Positions 1-9,003 are shown, numbered from the stretch's first letter. The stretch is 64,000 bases of DNA from Xanthomonas sp. DAR 80977 (GCF_041240605.1 NZ_CP162487.1:5029001-5093000); one strand, 5' to 3'. Numbers and translations: made by a program. Notes: generated from the letters alone by a model not told the origin.

Positions 1-392
1 CGGTTGCCGGTGGCGTCGTAGCTGTAGCCGTCGATCACCGTGCCGGTCGGGCCGTCCTTGAACGCGGTTAGCCGGTCCAGGTTGTCATAGCCCAGGCTCA
101 CGACCGGCGCGGTGTTGCCCGGCGCGGTCAGCGCGGTGAGGTTGCCGACCGGATCGAAGGCGAAGCCAATATTGAGGCCGTCGCTGCGGCTGTCCTGGAT
201 CGCCTGCGGGCGGTAGTCCTGGTCGAGCACGCGCTGCAGCGGCCGGCCGTTGCCGTAGGACCAGCCGGCGCTGGGGCCGAACGGGTAGTAGGTCGCAGCG
301 CCGAGCAGCTTCTGCCGCGTGCCGCCTGCGACCGTGACGCCGACGTCCGTCGCCTGCCCCAGCGCGTTGCGCACGCAATCTACGGATACTTC
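1..392 (-). pseudogene. Displaced RHS core fragment (partial, runs off the left edge)
   Basis: Bases 1-375 align without gaps to bases 2564-2938 of the full-length RHS gene downstream, with only scattered substitutions. On the minus strand the frame reads like RHS residues from about 1012 on (RNALGQATDVGV, then FDPVGNLTALTAPGN). The frame has no ATG. It is closed upstream by a stop at 393-395, and similarity to the parent gene ends abruptly near 376-383. The piece therefore lacks the RHS N-terminus, and its 3' part and any toxin tip lie beyond the window. RHS loci commonly keep such displaced C-terminal cassettes for recombination into the expressed gene; that role is inferred here. A GTG at 372-374 could start translation, but no ribosome-binding site supports it. 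Confidence 0.75.
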
Positions 393-525
393 CTACACCG
401 CTTTACACGGCCCTGTTTTCGCCAGCGTTGTAGCGGCATTGCATCAATAGCGTGCCGGAATGCCCAACCCAGCTCAGGCAGGCGTTTAATCGCTGATCAC
501 ATAGCCTGCATTCTTTGTGCATAGC

Positions 526-1017
526 TTACTTGGCACTCCCTTCAAGAATACGAGACAGGCAGGAGCCGTCGCTGTAGCACACATCATTTATTCTCCAACC
601 GGAACCCAATTTGACCACAGAGTAATCGATTGAAATCACCTCATGAGTCTCCGGATACTTAAATGTTACTTTTACTTTATTTTTATTTACACGCCCTACT
701 TTCAGATCATAAATTGCAGGATCTTGTGATGCATATATCGGATCAAAATCGAGATTACAAACCTCACCTTTAGACCTACATTTATTGTCTTTGTCAATCA
801 GGCTGGCGATATGAGGATCAAAGAAATTTTCCAAGGTGGATTTTTCCTCAGAAGAAATTTCATTCCCTTTCCATTGACCTCCAATGACCGCCACCCAAGC
901 ATAGTCATGATAAAGATTTAAAATCAGTTGCTGCGCCTCAACCTCGTCCGGAGCAGCTTTTACCGCTTGGGAACCCATGGACAGCAGTGCCACGCAGGCA
1001 ATTAGCTTAACTTTCAT
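526..1017 (-). CDS. DUF3828-like secreted protein, candidate immunity protein
   Basis: This encodes about 163 residues beginning with a Sec signal peptide (MKVKLIACVALLSMGSQAVKA), so the product should be periplasmic. The mature part has the pattern LYHDYAW near residue 40, FFDPHIASLI, a Cys pair around CRSKGEVCNLDFDPI, and GWRINDVCYSDG near the end. This resembles DUF3828 proteins, which often sit in toxin-immunity clusters. The gene is much more AT-rich than the core genome and lies between an RHS toxin unit and a displaced RHS fragment, so an immunity role is likely but inferred. A TTG at 1026 would add three codons. The only good ribosome-binding site (GGAGGT, 1041-1046) better serves a 7-codon mini-ORF at 1030-1007 that overlaps the ATG at 1017, which suggests coupled initiation. 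Confidence 0.7.
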   Translation of the reverse strand: MKVKLIACVALLSMGSQAVKAAPDEVEAQQLILNLYHDYAWVAVIGGQWKGNEISSEEKSTLENFFDPHIASLIDKDNKCRSKGEVCNLDFDPIYASQDPAIYDLKVGRVNKNKVKVTFKYPETHEVISIDYSVVKLGSGWRINDVCYSDGSCLSRILEGSAK

Positions 1018-1120
1018 AAAAATCAACCATAGGCAAAAAAACCTCCCCGCAAGGACTATGCTGACACTCCTAGCGACCGCACCACGAACTGCTAATTCCA
1101 GAGCGCAATCCGCGAACTAT

Positions 1121-1447
1121 TCAGTCCTCGAAATATGGCTCACCAGATGGCCAGAAAAATGTATAGCCATTTTTTTTCGCAATCCGCTTTAATACCACGT
1201 CCACATCTGATGCCTGCTTCAGCGCATGAACTCCATCTATACCGTGAATCTCTATATCTTGCTCAGCGAGCCCCAAAAGCTCTATGACGCAGACGGCAGC
1301 GCCCTCGTCAAATTGAAAATTCACATTTTTTGACTCAATACGCACTGGAGCAAAAATCCTGACTTTGAACTCTTCCAAAGCCGCGTCGTCGGCGCCAGAA
1401 AAAAGAAGCGCTCTTTCTGCCACCAATTCACCACGATAATTTGTCAT
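1121..1447 (-). CDS. DUF6968-like small protein, probable RHS cognate immunity protein
   Basis: This is a 108-residue cytoplasmic protein without signal peptide or membrane segment. The arrangement LVAERALLFSG, then VCVIELLGL, then IHGIDGVHALKQASDVDVVL matches my recollection of DUF6968 proteins, short proteins found beside RHS tips in xanthomonads; this could not be checked by search. The start codon overlaps the RHS stop by one base (TAATG), so translation is probably coupled. That is the expected arrangement for a toxin and its dedicated immunity protein. Codon use is AT-rich like the toxin tip and unlike the RHS core, so tip and immunity gene probably arrived together. The immunity role is inferred from position and size. 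Confidence 0.7.
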   Translation of the reverse strand: MTNYRGELVAERALLFSGADDAALEEFKVRIFAPVRIESKNVNFQFDEGAAVCVIELLGLAEQDIEIHGIDGVHALKQASDVDVVLKRIAKKNGYTFFWPSGEPYFED

Positions 1448-4400
1448 TACTCATACCCCATACATTGACGGTAGCTAGTATTTGCCGCCTCATAACACGC
1501 CATTCTTTTTCTTGGCGAAAGCCCATAACAAGTATTCAATATACTATCCTTCAATGCCTGACAGTTTTTCCGCAACTCATCATCCTCAGAACACTGATTA
1601 TTGACATTATTGAGCTTTGAGCTGACCAAGCTCCCCACCCTACTCATCATTCCAAACTGGGACGCGTCGTAAAGAGTGTTGAGAATTTTCTCGTCAAGCG
1701 GAACTTCTACCGTAGGCCGAGCCTCATTTCGATCCCAACCAAACAATCTGCTGACTGGAATATCATTTTCGATAGCTCCATCAGCGTTTCTTGCGGCATA
1801 GGGTCCTATCGCTCTGGCAGCTTCCGAGCCTACCATCGCACTAGATTGCAGCCCATATAAATCTCTTGCAACCAAAGGTCTCGCTTCAACATAAGCAAAC
1901 GTGCTATTGCCCGCCGCCATCCCGATCGGATCGCTTTGTCCATAGCGGCCCGTGCCCGTATCGTAGTCCCGGAAATAGTTCTGGTTCAGCCCCGTCGCAC
2001 TGTCATAGCGCTGGCCGGGAAAACGCATGCCGAACACGAACGCCGTGCCATCGCGATCCGCGTCTTGGTCCGGTAGGGTGTTGCCGAAGGCCTCGCCCTT
2101 GATGTCCCAGGTCCAGATCGCCACGTCGCGCGCCGGGTCGATGACCGTGCGCGGGGTGCCGAGGTGGTCAGGCTGGATGTAGTTCAACGAGGTGCCTGCC
2201 AGCACGCCCACCGGCAGGTCGTCGAGCCAGATGGCTTGCTGGAGCGCCTTGCCGTTGCTGTCGTAGTCGCCCAGCCAGTGGCCGGCTTCGTCGTAAAGCG
2301 TGTAGGTGTTGGTTGTGCCCAGGAAGCGGCGCACCTGTTCGCCGCGGTCGTTGTAGCGGTACTCCATCGCCAGCGTGCCGCTGCGCTTGGCCTGGCTCAG
2401 GCGTCCGGTCGCGTCGTAGGCGAACTCGCGTGCCGTGCCGTCGATGGCCGTGGTGTTGCCCGCGGCGTCGTAGCTGCGCGCGGCGCTGGCCACGCTCGCC
2501 AGGCGATGGCTGTCGGTCGGGTAGCCGTAGGTCTGGGCGCTGCCGTTGACCTGGGCGCTCAGCCGGTTGCCGGTGGCGTCGTAGCTGTAGCCGTCGATCA
2601 CCGTGCCGGTCGGGCCGTCCTTGAACGCGGTCAAGCGGTCCAGATTGTCGTAGCCCAGGCTCACGACCGGCGCGGTGTTGCCCGGCGCGGTCAGCGCGGT
2701 GAGGTTGCCGACCGGGTCGAAGGCGAAGCCGATATTGAGACCGTCGCTGCGGCTGTCCTGGATCGCCAGCGGGCGGTAGTCCTGGTCCAGCGCGCGCTGC
2801 AGCGGCCGGCCGTTGCCGTAGGACCAGCCGGCGCTGGGGCCGAACGGGTAGTAGGTCGCACCACCGAGCAACTTCTGCCGCGCGCCGCCTGCGGCCGTGA
2901 CGCCGACGTCCGTCGCCTGCCCCAACGCGTTGCGCACGTAGTCCACCACCGCGCCGTCCGGATACGTCACCCGGCTCAGGCGCCCGCCTTTGGTGTAGGC
3001 GTAGCGCACGGTCAGCGCCTTGCCGTTGGTGGTCTGCACCTTGCGCACCACGCGCCCGAAGCGGTCGTAGCAATACTGGGTCAGGCCGCTGCCGTCCTGC
3101 AGCTTGCTCAGGCGCCCCAGCGCGAAGGTTTCGCCGGCGGGGCAGACGGTCTGGCTGGCATCGTAGGTGTAGGTCGCGATCAGCGCCTTGTCCGCGTAGG
3201 TCGCCTTGGCCAGGCGGCCGAGCGCGTCGTAGACGTAGTTGGTCTTGGTGTTGCGTGCGTCGGTCCGGGTCGCCAGGTTGCCGGCGCTGTTGTAGGTGTA
3301 GCTGGTCACGCCGGTGTCGGGGCTGGTCAGTTTGAGCAGGTCGCCCAGGCCGTTGTATTGGTAGCTCGTCGCCAGGCCCTTGGGGTCGGTGACCTTGGTG
3401 GTGCGGTCCAGCGCGTCGTAGTCGAACTGGGTCTTCGCGGCGATGCCACCGACGTCCTGCAGCACCTGCTTGACCCGGTCCAGCGGGTCGTAATCGGTCT
3501 GCGTCTTGCGCTTGAGCGCGTCGGTCACCAACTGCACGTTGCCGTTGCTGTCGTAGGTGAAGTCGGTGGGGTCGGCCTCGGCGGTGGCCTGCGTGGCCAG
3601 TTGGCCGAGCTTGTTGTAGATCCGCGACAGCGTGTGCTTGAGCGTGCCGGACGCGTCCTTGGTGTCTTCCTTGGCCCGGTTGCCGGAGGCGTCCAGCGTG
3701 TAGTGGATCGCGTTGCCGGCGCCATCGGTGACGTCGGTCAGGCGGTGCGCGGCGTCGTAGCCGTAGGTGACGAAGGTGCCGTCCGGATCGGTGACCTTGC
3801 TGACGTTGCCGACCGCATCGTAGGCGACGAGCGTGGCCTGGTCCTGGTCCGACGGCGTGCCGTCGGCATTCGCGCGCAACGTGCTCGATGCCGCCCAGCC
3901 GCGCGGGGTGTAGGCGAGATCGCGGATCAGGCCATTGGCGTCCTGGGTGCGCGTCGGGCGGCCGTTGCGGTCGTAGGCCACATAGGTGGTGGCGCGGCCC
4001 AGCGCATCGACCACTTGATACAGGTCCCCGGCGCGATGGCAGGCGCCGCCGACGCTGGCGCAGCCGGATTCGTCGGTGGTCAGGTAGTAGCGATAGGTGG
4101 TGGTGTCGGCCACGTCGGTGCGCGGGCCGTCCTGGCTCAGCACCAGGCCGATCTGCGGGCACTGCGTGCCATCGACGGTATCGCAGTAGCTGGTGAGCCA
4201 CTGGCGCACGCCGGCCGGCGCGTTGGCCGCGCTTCCGCAGCTGTAGCTCATGGCCGCGGACACGGTTGGATCCACCTGGCAACGCGCCGTTTGCTGGCCG
4301 CGTGCGTTGTAGGCCCAGGCCGACTTGGCGGCCGTGGCGCCGGCAGCGTCGAGCACGATGCGGGTCAGCGGCACGCGCAGGCTGGTATTCCACGTGGTGT

Positions 4401-5976
4401 TGGTCGTGCGCTGCTGGGCGGTGCCGGACGCATCGACCTGCTGGGTCAGCAGGCCGCCGGCCGCGTAGGTCGTCTTGGTGACCGTGCCCTTGAAGTCCGT
4501 CATCGACGCCGGATACCCGTTGTCGTCGTAAGTCAGTGCTTTCCAGGGTTGATTGCACTGTTCGCCGCAGGCCACACCCGCGCCGGTCGGCTTCATCGCG
4601 CCGTAGCCGCTGTCGGTATAGGTCAAATAGACCTGCGTTCCCAGCGGCGAGGTCACCGTGGCCGGAATGCCCCAGTTGGAGGTGGATGCGGAATACGCCA
4701 CCTGCGTCGTATCGACATTGCCGGCGAAGCTGGAGGAAATCGCTTTGCCGTTGCTGGCATAGCCGGTGTTCTCGAAGCGCACGCCCTTCTCGTCGATGAC
4801 GCCGGTCAGCGCGGTCGGCAGGTTCGCATTCGAGGTGAGCGACGGCTCGTTGTAGACGTATTGGCGCGCCTTGCCGTCCGGATACTGCACGGAGGTCAGG
4901 TTGCCGGTGCTGTCGTAACCGTAGGTCAGCGTGCCGCCATCGGGCAGGGTGACCGTGGTCAACCGATTGGTGCTGTCGTAGGCGAAGCCGAGCGAGCGAC
5001 CGCCGGCATCGGTGACCCGCTGCAGCAGGTTCGGCGGCGGCTTGCTGCCGGGCACCGGCGGCAGGTCGCTGTAGTCCAGGGTCAGCACGGTCTGGCCCAT
5101 GCGATCGAAGACCGAGCGCAGCAGGCCGGCGGTGTCGTAGATCTCGGTCTGCTGGGTCGCTGCCACGGCCAGGGAGTAGCCCAGCAGCACACCTGCGCTG
5201 TCGCGGCGCTCGGTCAGGGTGTCGGGCATGTCCGGATCGGTGGCCCATCCGCCGTTGCTCGGGCGAAACCGTTCCAGGCCACCGTCCGGCCGGCGAACAT
5301 CAATGCGGCTGCCGTCGTCAGCCTTACCGGACAGCAGCACGTCCAGGGTGCGCTCGAAGGAATGGCGCCACTGGTTGCCCAGTGCGACCTGAGTGACGAA
5401 CGTCTTGCTGTTGTAGAAGCGGCGCAGGGTCAGCCAGGTCGGCGAATCGTAATCGGTGTCCTGACGGAACAGGTTGCCGGTGGCGGTGTTGATCGGGTCG
5501 CCTTCGAAGGGCGTGCCCCGATGCGCGCCATCGCGCTTCAGCGCGGCATCGCCGCTGCTGCCGTGCGGACCGGTGTTGTCGCCCGCCTGCCCCAAGCCAC
5601 CGGTGCACAGCGTGTTGCAGGTGCCGGCGTTCTTGACCGGCTGGCCCTGTCCCGCGATGTTGTCGTTGGCATAGACATTGCCCCACCAATATCCATTGCG
5701 ATACACCTTCGCGGCGGTGTAGCCGTCGCTGTAGGTAGCCGTCATCGTCGGCGTCACGCAGTCGGGCTGCGAACTGCACAGGTTGTAGGCGCTGTCGTAC
5801 AGATATTGAACCGCGGCGCCGACAGTCGGAAACGAGACCGAGCCGGCCGAATACGGGGGGCCGTACTGGCGCTGCGGCGTCACAGCAAAACTGGATGGGA
5901 CACTCAGTACGCCAGCAAGCAGCAACAGGCAGGCCACGCCGATACGGCGGAACAGACGAACGCGGGGGTTCGGCAT
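1447..5976 (-). CDS. RHS/YD-repeat polymorphic toxin with variable C-terminal tip
   Basis: This encodes 1509 residues from an ATG at 5976. A longer frame exists upstream, but this ATG begins a clear Sec signal peptide (MPNPRVRLFRRIGVACLLLL, cleavage after SSFA). A DUF6531-type entry domain (DPINTATGNLF, then LRRFYNSKTF) lies near residues 160-190. YD repeats (YDALGRL, YDPLDRV and similar) fill most of the rest, and the RHS core end motif GTGRYGQSDPIGM is near residue 1350. The final ~133 residues after DLYGL are the tip: AT-rich, with Cys-bearing segments NNQCSED, NCQAL, NTCYGL, MACYEAA and YRQCMGYE. RHS proteins build a cocoon-like shell around a C-terminal toxin; the activity of this tip is not recognisable to me. 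Two immunity-like genes follow. Confidence 0.9.
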   Translation of the reverse strand: MPNPRVRLFRRIGVACLLLLAGVLSVPSSFAVTPQRQYGPPYSAGSVSFPTVGAAVQYLYDSAYNLCSSQPDCVTPTMTATYSDGYTAAKVYRNGYWWGNVYANDNIAGQGQPVKNAGTCNTLCTGGLGQAGDNTGPHGSSGDAALKRDGAHRGTPFEGDPINTATGNLFRQDTDYDSPTWLTLRRFYNSKTFVTQVALGNQWRHSFERTLDVLLSGKADDGSRIDVRRPDGGLERFRPSNGGWATDPDMPDTLTERRDSAGVLLGYSLAVAATQQTEIYDTAGLLRSVFDRMGQTVLTLDYSDLPPVPGSKPPPNLLQRVTDAGGRSLGFAYDSTNRLTTVTLPDGGTLTYGYDSTGNLTSVQYPDGKARQYVYNEPSLTSNANLPTALTGVIDEKGVRFENTGYASNGKAISSSFAGNVDTTQVAYSASTSNWGIPATVTSPLGTQVYLTYTDSGYGAMKPTGAGVACGEQCNQPWKALTYDDNGYPASMTDFKGTVTKTTYAAGGLLTQQVDASGTAQQRTTNTTWNTSLRVPLTRIVLDAAGATAAKSAWAYNARGQQTARCQVDPTVSAAMSYSCGSAANAPAGVRQWLTSYCDTVDGTQCPQIGLVLSQDGPRTDVADTTTYRYYLTTDESGCASVGGACHRAGDLYQVVDALGRATTYVAYDRNGRPTRTQDANGLIRDLAYTPRGWAASSTLRANADGTPSDQDQATLVAYDAVGNVSKVTDPDGTFVTYGYDAAHRLTDVTDGAGNAIHYTLDASGNRAKEDTKDASGTLKHTLSRIYNKLGQLATQATAEADPTDFTYDSNGNVQLVTDALKRKTQTDYDPLDRVKQVLQDVGGIAAKTQFDYDALDRTTKVTDPKGLATSYQYNGLGDLLKLTSPDTGVTSYTYNSAGNLATRTDARNTKTNYVYDALGRLAKATYADKALIATYTYDASQTVCPAGETFALGRLSKLQDGSGLTQYCYDRFGRVVRKVQTTNGKALTVRYAYTKGGRLSRVTYPDGAVVDYVRNALGQATDVGVTAAGGARQKLLGGATYYPFGPSAGWSYGNGRPLQRALDQDYRPLAIQDSRSDGLNIGFAFDPVGNLTALTAPGNTAPVVSLGYDNLDRLTAFKDGPTGTVIDGYSYDATGNRLSAQVNGSAQTYGYPTDSHRLASVASAARSYDAAGNTTAIDGTAREFAYDATGRLSQAKRSGTLAMEYRYNDRGEQVRRFLGTTNTYTLYDEAGHWLGDYDSNGKALQQAIWLDDLPVGVLAGTSLNYIQPDHLGTPRTVIDPARDVAIWTWDIKGEAFGNTLPDQDADRDGTAFVFGMRFPGQRYDSATGLNQNYFRDYDTGTGRYGQSDPIGMAAGNSTFAYVEARPLVARDLYGLQSSAMVGSEAARAIGPYAARNADGAIENDIPVSRLFGWDRNEARPTVEVPLDEKILNTLYDASQFGMMSRVGSLVSSKLNNVNNQCSEDDELRKNCQALKDSILNTCYGLSPRKRMACYEAANTSYRQCMGYE

Positions 5977-6682
5977 AGCATCATCCTTGAGCTTCGATAG
6001 CGTTGTAGGCGGGCAACCGCGGTGCGCGGGCATTGCCCGGCGCCGACAAAGCTTACCGATGTTTGTTGCAAATTCTGAGACGGCTTGAACATTTTTGTGG
6101 GAGCCGGCCTGACCCGTCATCGACCGACAAACGGTGGCGCACGCCTCAGCCGCCGGCTCCTCTCGCCATGTCCAGGACCCTGCCAAGCCCATGGTTGGGT
6201 CGAGGCGCGAGCAGCCAACCGCCAACGGGGAACGTCATGGTGTCTGGTCGGCCTGGAAGTGAACCCGACCCCTTCACCCCTCGAAATGGCAGAACAGACA
6301 GTGACCTTAGCAGGCACGAGTAGCCGAGCAGCGGCCTCCGAAACCTCCACTCCGAGGCCGCTTCCGGCCAGAAGAAGAAGTTCAGAAAGTGCTGCGAGAC
6401 CTCGCCCGAAAGAGGGAACTTCAGGAGGTTCCTACTGATCGCTTCGCAACCCTGAGCATCCCTTCCGGCCACTATGGGGAGTAGCACATCGATCGAACGT
6501 TTGGCCCCGCCCCGCGTACTCCGTGATGGCTAGGATCAGCACGATCCACGGCAAGGCCTGGACCTTTGCCGCCAGCACCGAACACGCCTGAGTTCAAGCG
6601 CCGGGCCAGCCAAGCCAAACGCGATGCCACGCCTGCTCCCGGCGATGTCGTGGGTAGGGTCCGCCTGCGCTTGACTTGAAAT
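5977..6682. other. Intergenic region upstream of the RHS gene, no supported gene
   Basis: About 700 bases lie between the RHS start and the TetR promoter. Several overlapping open frames occur on both strands, but none has a ribosome-binding site with a plausible protein. The stretch near 6290-6480 could be a relic of a repeated element or an RHS leader; I cannot identify it. Confidence 0.4.
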
Positions 6683-6702
6683 GATACTTACCGGTCTATA
6701 TC
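6671..6702 (+). promoter_or_regulatory. Promoter with palindromic TetR-type operator
   Basis: A possible -35 TTGACT at 6671-6676 is followed after 18 nt by TCTATA. Overlapping the -10 side is a 20-bp palindrome, GATACTTACCGGTCTATATC (6683-6702), with symmetric GATA/TATC ends and an ACCGGT centre. This size and symmetry fit a TetR-family dimer site. It lies 30 bases before the TetR gene start, which suggests autorepression. Confidence 0.55.
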
Positions 6703-6732
6703 ATCCGCCGGGAATCCACCGCCGGAGTGATC

Positions 6733-7290
6733 ATGAGCAAGGTTCGCGAGCGCATCCTGGATGTCGCCACCAATCTGTTCTATCGGCAGGGGATTCAGGC
6801 GGTCGGCGTGGACGCCATCATCAGCACCGCGGAAGTCGCCCGCATGAGCTTCTATCGGCACTTTCGGTCGAAGGAAGGTCTGGCGTTGGCGGTGCTGGAG
6901 CGGCACGACGAACGACTCTGCGCCTGGTTCGAGCAGGAGGTCGAGCGCTTGGCGCCCGATGCAAATCTGCGGCCGCTGGCAGTGTTCGACGCCTTGGCGA
7001 TGCGCCTGGCCAGCCCCGACTACCGCGGTTGCACCTTCCTCAACACCATCGCCGAGACGCCGCTGCCCAGCCACGCACTGCATCGGGCTGCGGCTGCGCA
7101 CAAGCACCGCTTCGAGGCCTACTTCGCCCGTTTGTTGCGAGCGGCCGGGCTGGACGAAAGCGCGGCCGGCGATCTCATGCTGCTGTTCGACGGGGCCGTG
7201 GTCACCGCGGTTCGCGAAGGAAACCCGACCCCCGCCACGCGGGCAAAAAACATGGCGGCGCGGGTGCTCGGCATCGCGCCGGCGAACTGA
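6733..7290 (+). CDS. TetR/AcrR family transcriptional regulator
   Basis: This encodes 185 residues. The N-terminal helix-turn-helix domain spans roughly residues 5-50 (RERILDVATNLFYRQGIQAV, then STAEVARMSFYRHFRSKEGL), the canonical TetR fold. The C-terminal ligand domain contains CTFLNTIAE near residue 100. A GTG at 6727 is in frame, but GGAG at 6724-6727 is spaced properly for the ATG at 6733. The DUF418 membrane protein starts 26 nt after the stop, so the two probably form one unit controlled by the palindrome upstream. The ligand is unknown. TetR proteins of this type commonly sense small organic or electrophilic compounds. Confidence 0.9.
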   Translation: MSKVRERILDVATNLFYRQGIQAVGVDAIISTAEVARMSFYRHFRSKEGLALAVLERHDERLCAWFEQEVERLAPDANLRPLAVFDALAMRLASPDYRGCTFLNTIAETPLPSHALHRAAAAHKHRFEAYFARLLRAAGLDESAAGDLMLLFDGAVVTAVREGNPTPATRAKNMAARVLGIAPAN

Positions 7291-7316
7291 GTCAGTGTCT
7301 TACTGAGAGAGTAGCT

Positions 7317-8561
7317 ATGTCTGCGGAAGTTGTGTCGCAAGACCCGGTCGCTCGCGGCGAACGGTTGTTGCAATTGGATGTGCTGCGCGGTCTGGCCTTG
7401 TTCGGCGTGCTGCTGGTCAATATCGGTTACTTCTGCGGTGCCGATTTGGCGCGGGAAGCCGGGGTCGCCTATCCGCTGGGAGACTTCGGTGGCTTGGCCG
7501 GCGACCTCGTTAGGGTGCTGTTGGAGAACAAGGCGGCGGCGCTGCTGTCGATCCTGTTCGGTGCTGGCCTCGCCATCCAGGCCGATCGTGCGTCCGACAA
7601 GGGTCAGTCGCGCTGGCCGTTTGCGCTGCGTCGCAGCGCGGTGCTCGCCCTGCTGGGCAGCGTGCACACGTTCTTGTTGTGGAACGTCGACATCCTGCTC
7701 GACTACGCACTGATCAGCTTGATGGTTCTGCCCTTCCTGCGGCTGTCGGCCGGCCGGGTGTTGTGGGCGATCCCGGTGGTGCTGATCGTCTCGGCGGTGA
7801 TTGCCGGTCCGATGCAGGCGCTTGCAACGGATCTGCCGCCGGCGCAAACCTACACCCTTGGTCTCCAGCACTATGGGCAAGGTGGGTGGCTCGACGCCCT
7901 GCAATACCGATGGTGGGAAACGCTGCATGTGATCGGCCCGATGCGTATCGCCAATCGCTTCATCATCCTGGCGCCGTTCTTCATCGTCGGCGTTGCGGCC
8001 TGGAAGGGCGGATGGCTTTCGGCGCCGGACGCGCATCGGCGCCGGCTGCGGCAGGTCTTCGTGCTCTGCTTCAGCTTCGGGCTGGTGGCCAACGCGGTGC
8101 CGCAGGAGGCGCTGCATGCCTGGGTGAATCAGCTTGCGCTGCAGCCGCTGCGGGTCTTGATCAAGGCGACCTTCTTCTTCGCCAAGTTCGCGCTGACCCT
8201 GGGCTACGCGGCCGGCATCCTGTTGCTGCTGCAGCGATCGCGCTGGCGCGTGTGGCTGGGTGTGTTCGCGCCGCTCGGTCGCATGGCGCTGACCCAATAC
8301 CTGCTGCAGTCGCTGGTCTGCACATGGATCTTCTACGGCTTCGGTCTGGGCCAGTACGGGCGGATGCCACTCGACCTGGCGCTGGCGCTGGGCGTGCTGC
8401 TGTTCGCTATGCAGGTGATCAGCAGCCGCTGGTGGTTGGCGCGCTTCAGCATCGGCCCGGTGGAGTGGCTGTGGCGGCGATTGAGCTACGGCGGCATTCG
8501 CCAGCGCCCACCGGCGCTCGCAGCGGCCGGGGCGGAGGCTGAACAGGCCCGAAGCCGGTAG
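7317..8561 (+). CDS. DUF418 family membrane protein
   Basis: This encodes 414 residues. It begins with the DUF418 hallmark near residues 15-35 (LQLDVLRGLALFGVLLVNIG) and has about ten hydrophobic segments. The C-terminal half carries the usual DUF418 pattern APLGRMALTQYLLQSL around residue 320. The long open frame reading through the TetR gene is not used; the ATG at 7317 opens the conserved N-terminus. These inner-membrane proteins are often linked to regulators and are suspected transporters or acyl-transfer-like proteins, but the function is unproven. It is probably controlled with the TetR gene. Confidence 0.9.
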   Translation: MSAEVVSQDPVARGERLLQLDVLRGLALFGVLLVNIGYFCGADLAREAGVAYPLGDFGGLAGDLVRVLLENKAAALLSILFGAGLAIQADRASDKGQSRWPFALRRSAVLALLGSVHTFLLWNVDILLDYALISLMVLPFLRLSAGRVLWAIPVVLIVSAVIAGPMQALATDLPPAQTYTLGLQHYGQGGWLDALQYRWWETLHVIGPMRIANRFIILAPFFIVGVAAWKGGWLSAPDAHRRRLRQVFVLCFSFGLVANAVPQEALHAWVNQLALQPLRVLIKATFFFAKFALTLGYAAGILLLLQRSRWRVWLGVFAPLGRMALTQYLLQSLVCTWIFYGFGLGQYGRMPLDLALALGVLLFAMQVISSRWWLARFSIGPVEWLWRRLSYGGIRQRPPALAAAGAEAEQARSR

Positions 8562-8569
8562 CGTGGGTG

Positions 8570-8602
8570 ATGCCGCGTCGCGGCATTAGCGCCGTGTTTT
8601 TT
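8570..8602 (+). terminator. Weak hairpin downstream of the DUF418 gene
   Basis: A 7-bp perfect stem (ATGCCGC/GCGGCAT, 8570-8586) with a 3-nt loop follows the DUF418 stop. A run of six Ts comes only about 10 nt later, so this is a weak intrinsic terminator at best. Confidence 0.35.
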
Positions 8603-8826
8603 GCGCCTGTCGGCGTGGTGGTGTGCGGGCGGATTCAGCGCCATGAGCGCGTCGCTGCGGCCGCCGGCGTCGACAAGACCCGGATACTGGCCGGCTACGC
8701 GGCCTTCTTTGGCTGAGCGCTGGCAGAACTCCCAGGGCCGACTAAATTGGGAGGATTGCGCCGAACGAAGCTGAAGAAGACCTTGCCCATGCTGCTACAC
8801 CCGATCCATCACGGCAAGGGAATGTT

Positions 8827-8871
8827 ATGGCCCGCTACCGTCACGTTGATTACAGCCCACAACTGCTTCCG
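8827..8871 (+). pseudogene. Possible 5' relic of an IS1182-like transposase
   Basis: The frame opens MARYRHVDYSPQLLP, which resembles the start of IS1182-type transposases as I remember them, and then loses all similarity within about 15 codons. The surrounding 440 bases (8562-9003) hold no other recognisable gene. The match is short, so this is only a suggestion of an old insertion. Confidence 0.25.
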
Positions 8872-9003
8872 GGTACCAACAAGACACGCATCGTCATCTC
8901 TCGGCGCCTCCGAACATCAACGTTGTACTCCATCAGGCTGCAGCCCGCAGCCACACTGGCCGGTGCGCCGACCGCCAGAAAGCCAGCCGGCGCGACGGCT
9001 CGC

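Noticed and set aside
2164..6000. A 1278-residue plus-strand open frame opposite the RHS gene.
   Set aside because: It is the antisense of a repetitive GC-rich gene, shows no domain, and has Val/Gly/Arg-rich composition typical of shadow frames.
6085..6438. A 117-residue plus-strand frame upstream of the RHS gene.
   Set aside because: No ribosome-binding site and low-complexity Arg/Ser/Pro content; minus-strand frames overlap it equally.
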